DNA of 37,153 nucleotides. Origin: a virus. This document shows, piece after piece, positions 33,798 to 37,153 of the stretch (position 1 is the stretch's first letter; each line of letters begins with the position of its first letter). Under the pieces are notes generated by a model. The model ran no database searches. It saw only the letters and a list, made by a program, of their open reading frames with translations, and was not told the origin of the DNA. The translations under genes and the position numbers were made by a program. The stretch lies in the IMG/VR virus record IMGVR_UViG_3300020084_000040, positions 1-37,153 of that record; one strand, given 5' to 3'.

Positions 33798-36700
33798 TTA
33801 TCTATAATCCATCAATCTTGCCATAAAAAATGCTTGTCTTATGTCCACATCCGAATAACTAGAAGATCCTCCACTCGACGGAAATGGAGGAGCAGGAGGA
33901 GGATTTTGTACAGAAATAAGAGTAGTGCCCGAATCAACAGTATATTGTTGTGTAATATTCTGTGGCGTAAAACTACTAAATCCAGATGAAGAAGGATTAA
34001 GAAGTGCTTGTATTTCTGCATATCCTGATGATCCTGGTTTAACCTTTTTAGCAAGATCTGGAAAGTTTTTTGCCCACTGTTGCATTGGAGTAAGAGATTT
34101 GTCCTCCGCTGGAGTTGGCAGTGATTTTTTGGGTTTTGCTGAAACCATAGATACACCATTTCTCTTTGGTATTGATCTTGGTATTTGATTGCCTCTAATG
34201 TCTGCTAATCCACTACGTCCTTCTGCTCGTGCAGAAAGAATTAACTCTTGTCGTTTGTAGTCTTCGCCAAAGTTTCTTTTACGCAATCCAGCATTTTGAC
34301 CATCTCTAAAACTCCTTAGTTCGCGTCCTTGTCGTTTTCTATCAATATTTCGAGGTCCAAATAATTTTTTTTGTAAAAATGCTAAAACTCCAGATACATT
34401 AGAGTTTTGCCCAACACTTCCTCCGCTTCGCATCTTGGTGGGGGGTTTATATACATGAAGACCACCACCCGCGTTAGACCCAGTAAGCACGCGATTTGTT
34501 GGAGGTACATTATTTCTGGAAGCAATTTGCGTCCATCTCTCTAACAATGCCTCTGGATCCCTTGTTAAACTATATGATCTATTTTCCAACGGGAATATTT
34601 TAAATCCTCCTGGCGATGTTTCTACCAATTCGTCACCATGCCCCTCTACCTCAGCTCCTGGAGTTAATTGACCTGGCACTGGATATCCAGATTCTGGACC
34701 AGATATAATACTAAATTTTGGTTTAGTTTGACCAGAAGCTGCGCTCGTTCCAGATTCTGCTTTTATAGGAAAATTCGGCACTTTTGCTGGACCTGGATTT
34801 GTTCTACCATAAGCAATAGATCCTTGACCAACGAACCACCCAAATACATGCCCATGTCTATCTACACGCCCAATTGCTCCTGGTTGTGGTCTGTAAGCAG
34901 AAGTAGCAGCAAAATCTGTTCTTCCGCCAACAAATTCAGCAGCACTTCTCTGTAAAGAAGGATTTGAAATACTTTTGGCACCTTCATCAACATATTTTGT
35001 GGCAGTAGCAATCCCCTTTCCTCTATGAGTTGCTACTGCGGCGATAGCACTTTCTCTATCCTTGACTGCTTTCCACTTATTTAAATCTGCACCATCATAT
35101 GTAACTGGTTGAAATTGTCCTGGCGAAAGAAGAGCATCTTTAATAGTTTTAACACTATAAGCACCAGAAGCAACCCTATTGTATACTGCTTGAGCTACAT
35201 CTGCTTCTCCCTGTGGCGTTATTCCTTCTAAAGATGCAGCAGCAGCAAGTGTCCAGAAATCAGCATCGCCGCCCTGTATTACTTTACCAGGACCAGGAGG
35301 ACCAGGAGGACTACCACCACCATCGCCACCATCATCACCTCCGCCACTAAACAGAGATTTTAAATTTAAAACTTTAAAGACATTTTTAAAAATGTCTGTT
35401 ATGTAATCCGCCGAATCCTGCATTGAAGAGACACTACCAAATATGGTAGAGTTAATCATAGATCGACTCATACCAAATATACTAGACATTGGCATAGCAA
35501 ATGTAGCAAACATAGGTGCTAAAACTCCACCCATAGGACCAGATGATCGCAAAAATCCGCTCATATTTGCTAACATAATTCCACCACTAGCTTTGATTGG
35601 CATTTCCATTGCTGTTGCTAATGGTTGTGCTAATCCCAAATATTGACCGCCTTTCATTCCACCAACACCAAAAGCACTAGGTCCAGCAAAACGATTTGTT
35701 ACTAATTCAGGACCAGCCTCACCCAACATAGCAGGCACAGCACCCATTGTAGTGCCACCAGCTGCAAGTTTGACTCTTCTTCTGCCAAACATCCTGCCAA
35801 ATCTTTTTCTAGCATATCTTCGTTTTACTCCAGGTCTTCTCTTTGTTTTCTTTCCTTTTCCTTTAAGATGTTTTGCTATATCCAATGCATCATCAATTCC
35901 ACCAAGAAGACCAAGAATATCCAATCCATTTTCGTCTGGTTGCGCTTCTTCATCAGATTCTTGAATATCGGCAGATTCGTCTTGCGTATTTTGAGAATCT
36001 TCTTCATCTGATTGCATTTCTAATGCACTTAATGCAGAAATAGATTCTTTAATCTTTTCAAGTAATTCTCCATTAATTACACTCTGATCTAAAACTGATT
36101 TCAGTAAATTATTCTGTGTAGTTAATCTATCGGATATTTTAGAAAATGCTTTAGATACATCCTTAAATCCTTTTGCAAGGATTTGTGGGACGCTTTTATC
36201 TTTGCCTTTATTTTTAGGATCATTTTCGCCATAATCAAATTGATCCGAAAATCTAGCACCACCAGAAGATTGTTTTGATGGCATTGATGATACAAATGCC
36301 CCGAAAGTAGTATCAAATGCTCTACCACCAAATTCATATCCTAGTGCTTTTTTAACAAAATATCCTTTTTGCTTTGCTTCTTCTGGCACTTCAGCACCAG
36401 CTGCTTCTGCTTGCTGTGCTCTTTCTTTTTCTTCTTTGGCATTTTCAAAAGCATTATTAATTTTTTTACCAATTAAAGATCCAAATGATAATATCGACAC
36501 TCCAGTCCCAGCAGCAATCGGACCCCCAGTGCTACTACCAATAGAAGAAGATTCTAATCCACCAGCAGATTTTTTACCGCCTTTAAGAGAAGATTTAACC
36601 TTAGAAACTGATTTACCAACACCAAACTTAGACATGAAAGGTTTTTTTGGTGATGGAGGATCTGGTGGTGGTGGACCGCCAGGACTTGACCCTCCAGAAG

Positions 36701-37153
36701 GTGGTGATTTTTTCTTTTTCTTGGTTGTTTTGCCGCTACCTTTAGGTGCTCCCTTCTTTTTTGTTTTTTTTCCTGTTGCTTTAGGAGGATCTGATTTGCC
36801 TGTAGTATAACTACCTTCCCAAGGATCAGCTGGTTTTTGATACTCATCACGAGGAGGATTTATATCTTCCTTAATTGCTTCTAATACTTCTACCTTGTCT
36901 TCAATGATAGCAGCAACTTCTTCTTTTGTTTCTGCTTCTTTAATTTCTTTTCTTGTTTCGTCTAATTCTTTTAGTCTAGACTGTATAGCAGCCTCTTCAA
37001 TTTTCTTATCTACTTCTTCGCGGAAAGGTTTCTCAAGGAACTCTTCTACCAACCACTTCTGGTATGCTTCAGCATTATATGCACCACCAGACTTATCCGT
37101 CTGATTTAGTTGAGGATACTTACCCCATTTTTTAAGGTTTTCAATTAACTTAT
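33798..37153 (-). CDS. large tail protein with SleB-type cell-wall hydrolase domain (5' end outside window)
   Basis: At least 1117 residues. The frame stays open to the window edge, so the true start lies upstream; the first visible residues include ENLKKWGKYPQLNQTDKSGG. About 34800-35275 encodes a SleB-like hydrolase domain (FWTLAAAASLEGITPQGEAD, AQAVYNRVASG, LLSPGQFQPV), with the Glu in ASLEG the probable catalytic residue. Upstream are Lys-rich and helical stretches and GAVPAMLGEAGPELVTNR, a motif typical of tape-measure proteins. Two hydrophobic regions (about 35440-35640) may cross a membrane. The C terminus is Pro/Ser-rich. It probably works with the M23 protein in tail-tip or tape-measure functions. 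Confidence 0.8.
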   Translation of the reverse strand, partial: KLIENLKKWGKYPQLNQTDKSGGAYNAEAYQKWLVEEFLEKPFREEVDKKIEEAAIQSRLKELDETRKEIKEAETKEEVAAIIEDKVEVLEAIKEDINPPRDEYQKPADPWEGSYTTGKSDPPKATGKKTKKKGAPKGSGKTTKKKKKSPPSGGSSPGGPPPPDPPSPKKPFMSKFGVGKSVSKVKSSLKGGKKSAGGLESSSIGSSTGGPIAAGTGVSILSFGSLIGKKINNAFENAKEEKERAQQAEAAGAEVPEEAKQKGYFVKKALGYEFGGRAFDTTFGAFVSSMPSKQSSGGARFSDQFDYGENDPKNKGKDKSVPQILAKGFKDVSKAFSKISDRLTTQNNLLKSVLDQSVINGELLEKIKESISALSALEMQSDEEDSQNTQDESADIQESDEEAQPDENGLDILGLLGGIDDALDIAKHLKGKGKKTKRRPGVKRRYARKRFGRMFGRRRVKLAAGGTTMGAVPAMLGEAGPELVTNRFAGPSAFGVGGMKGGQYLGLAQPLATAMEMPIKASGGIMLANMSGFLRSSGPMGGVLAPMFATFAMPMSSIFGMSRSMINSTIFGSVSSMQDSADYITDIFKNVFKVLNLKSLFSGGGDDGGDGGGSPPGPPGPGKVIQGGDADFWTLAAAASLEGITPQGEADVAQAVYNRVASGAYSVKTIKDALLSPGQFQPVTYDGADLNKWKAVKDRESAIAAVATHRGKGIATATKYVDEGAKSISNPSLQRSAAEFVGGRTDFAATSAYRPQPGAIGRVDRHGHVFGWFVGQGSIAYGRTNPGPAKVPNFPIKAESGTSAASGQTKPKFSIISGPESGYPVPGQLTPGAEVEGHGDELVETSPGGFKIFPLENRSYSLTRDPEALLERWTQIASRNNVPPTNRVLTGSNAGGGLHVYKPPTKMRSGGSVGQNSNVSGVLAFLQKKLFGPRNIDRKRQGRELRSFRDGQNAGLRKRNFGEDYKRQELILSARAEGRSGLADIRGNQIPRSIPKRNGVSMVSAKPKKSLPTPAEDKSLTPMQQWAKNFPDLAKKVKPGSSGYAEIQALLNPSSSGFSSFTPQNITQQYTVDSGTTLISVQNPPPAPPFPSSGGSSSYSDVDIRQAFFMARLMDYR

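Noticed and set aside
33792-33799. AATAAATA upstream of the M23 protein gene
   Set aside because: One mismatch to the late promoter consensus in AT-rich sequence overlapping the stop of the previous gene; chance occurrence is likely.
1-37153. Prophage integration signals (integrase, attachment sites) or insertion sequences
   Set aside because: No integrase or transposase motif, terminal inverted repeats or target duplications were seen; the tRNA genes are intact phage tRNAs, not att remnants.

Overview
The window looks like a stretch of a lytic, T4-like contractile-tailed phage genome, most probably a marine cyanophage (Synechococcus/Prochlorococcus myovirus). The evidence is an AT-rich sequence with every credible gene on the minus strand, a gp5/gp27-like baseplate hub, a perfect T4-type late promoter box (TATAAATA), tail-collar fibre proteins, two 2-oxoglutarate oxygenases, phage tRNAs, and small proteins of a kind familiar from cyanophages. 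The host assignment is inference from protein style; no photosynthesis gene is present to prove it. Transcription runs from high to low coordinates. No gene-free stretch reaches 300 bases.

Region 1 (37153 to 24620) is a tail/baseplate module: a large protein with a SleB-type hydrolase domain (cut by the window edge), a large protein with an M23 peptidase domain, a gp27-like hub, a 70-residue conserved protein, a gp5-like OB-fold protein without lysozyme, and a separate repeat-rich spike-like protein. Region 2 (24619 to 23640) is a small non-structural island: a strong sigma70-type promoter, two small genes, tRNA-Leu(UAA), one small gene, tRNA-Thr(UGU) and an intrinsic terminator. Region 3 (23638 to 4347) opens with the late promoter and encodes a giant 3103-residue structural protein, three tail-collar proteins, a 2OG-Fe(II) oxygenase, a fibre-assembly-chaperone-like protein and two unknown proteins, and ends in a strong terminator.

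Region 4 (4333 to 2718) is a probable phage-borne restriction-modification module: a PD-(D/E)xK nuclease-like gene overlapping a beta-class amino-methyltransferase gene. Its -35 box lies in the loop of the preceding terminator. Region 5 (2648 to 1) is a dense series of small genes, many sharing ATGA or TGATG junctions, preceded by a structured leader that would hide a Shine-Dalgarno sequence. A second 2OG-Fe(II) oxygenase lies here.

The most unusual observations are these. (a) One adhesin-like protein seems to contain a permuted cupredoxin with a complete type-1 copper ligand set, nested in a split PEBP-like domain, itself nested in a glycine-rich domain. (b) There is a compact nuclease/methyltransferase pair with its own control region. 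(c) The jobs of T4 gp5 (OB fold, needle, cell-wall enzyme) appear to be divided among several proteins. (d) Promoter elements recur inside inverted repeats.
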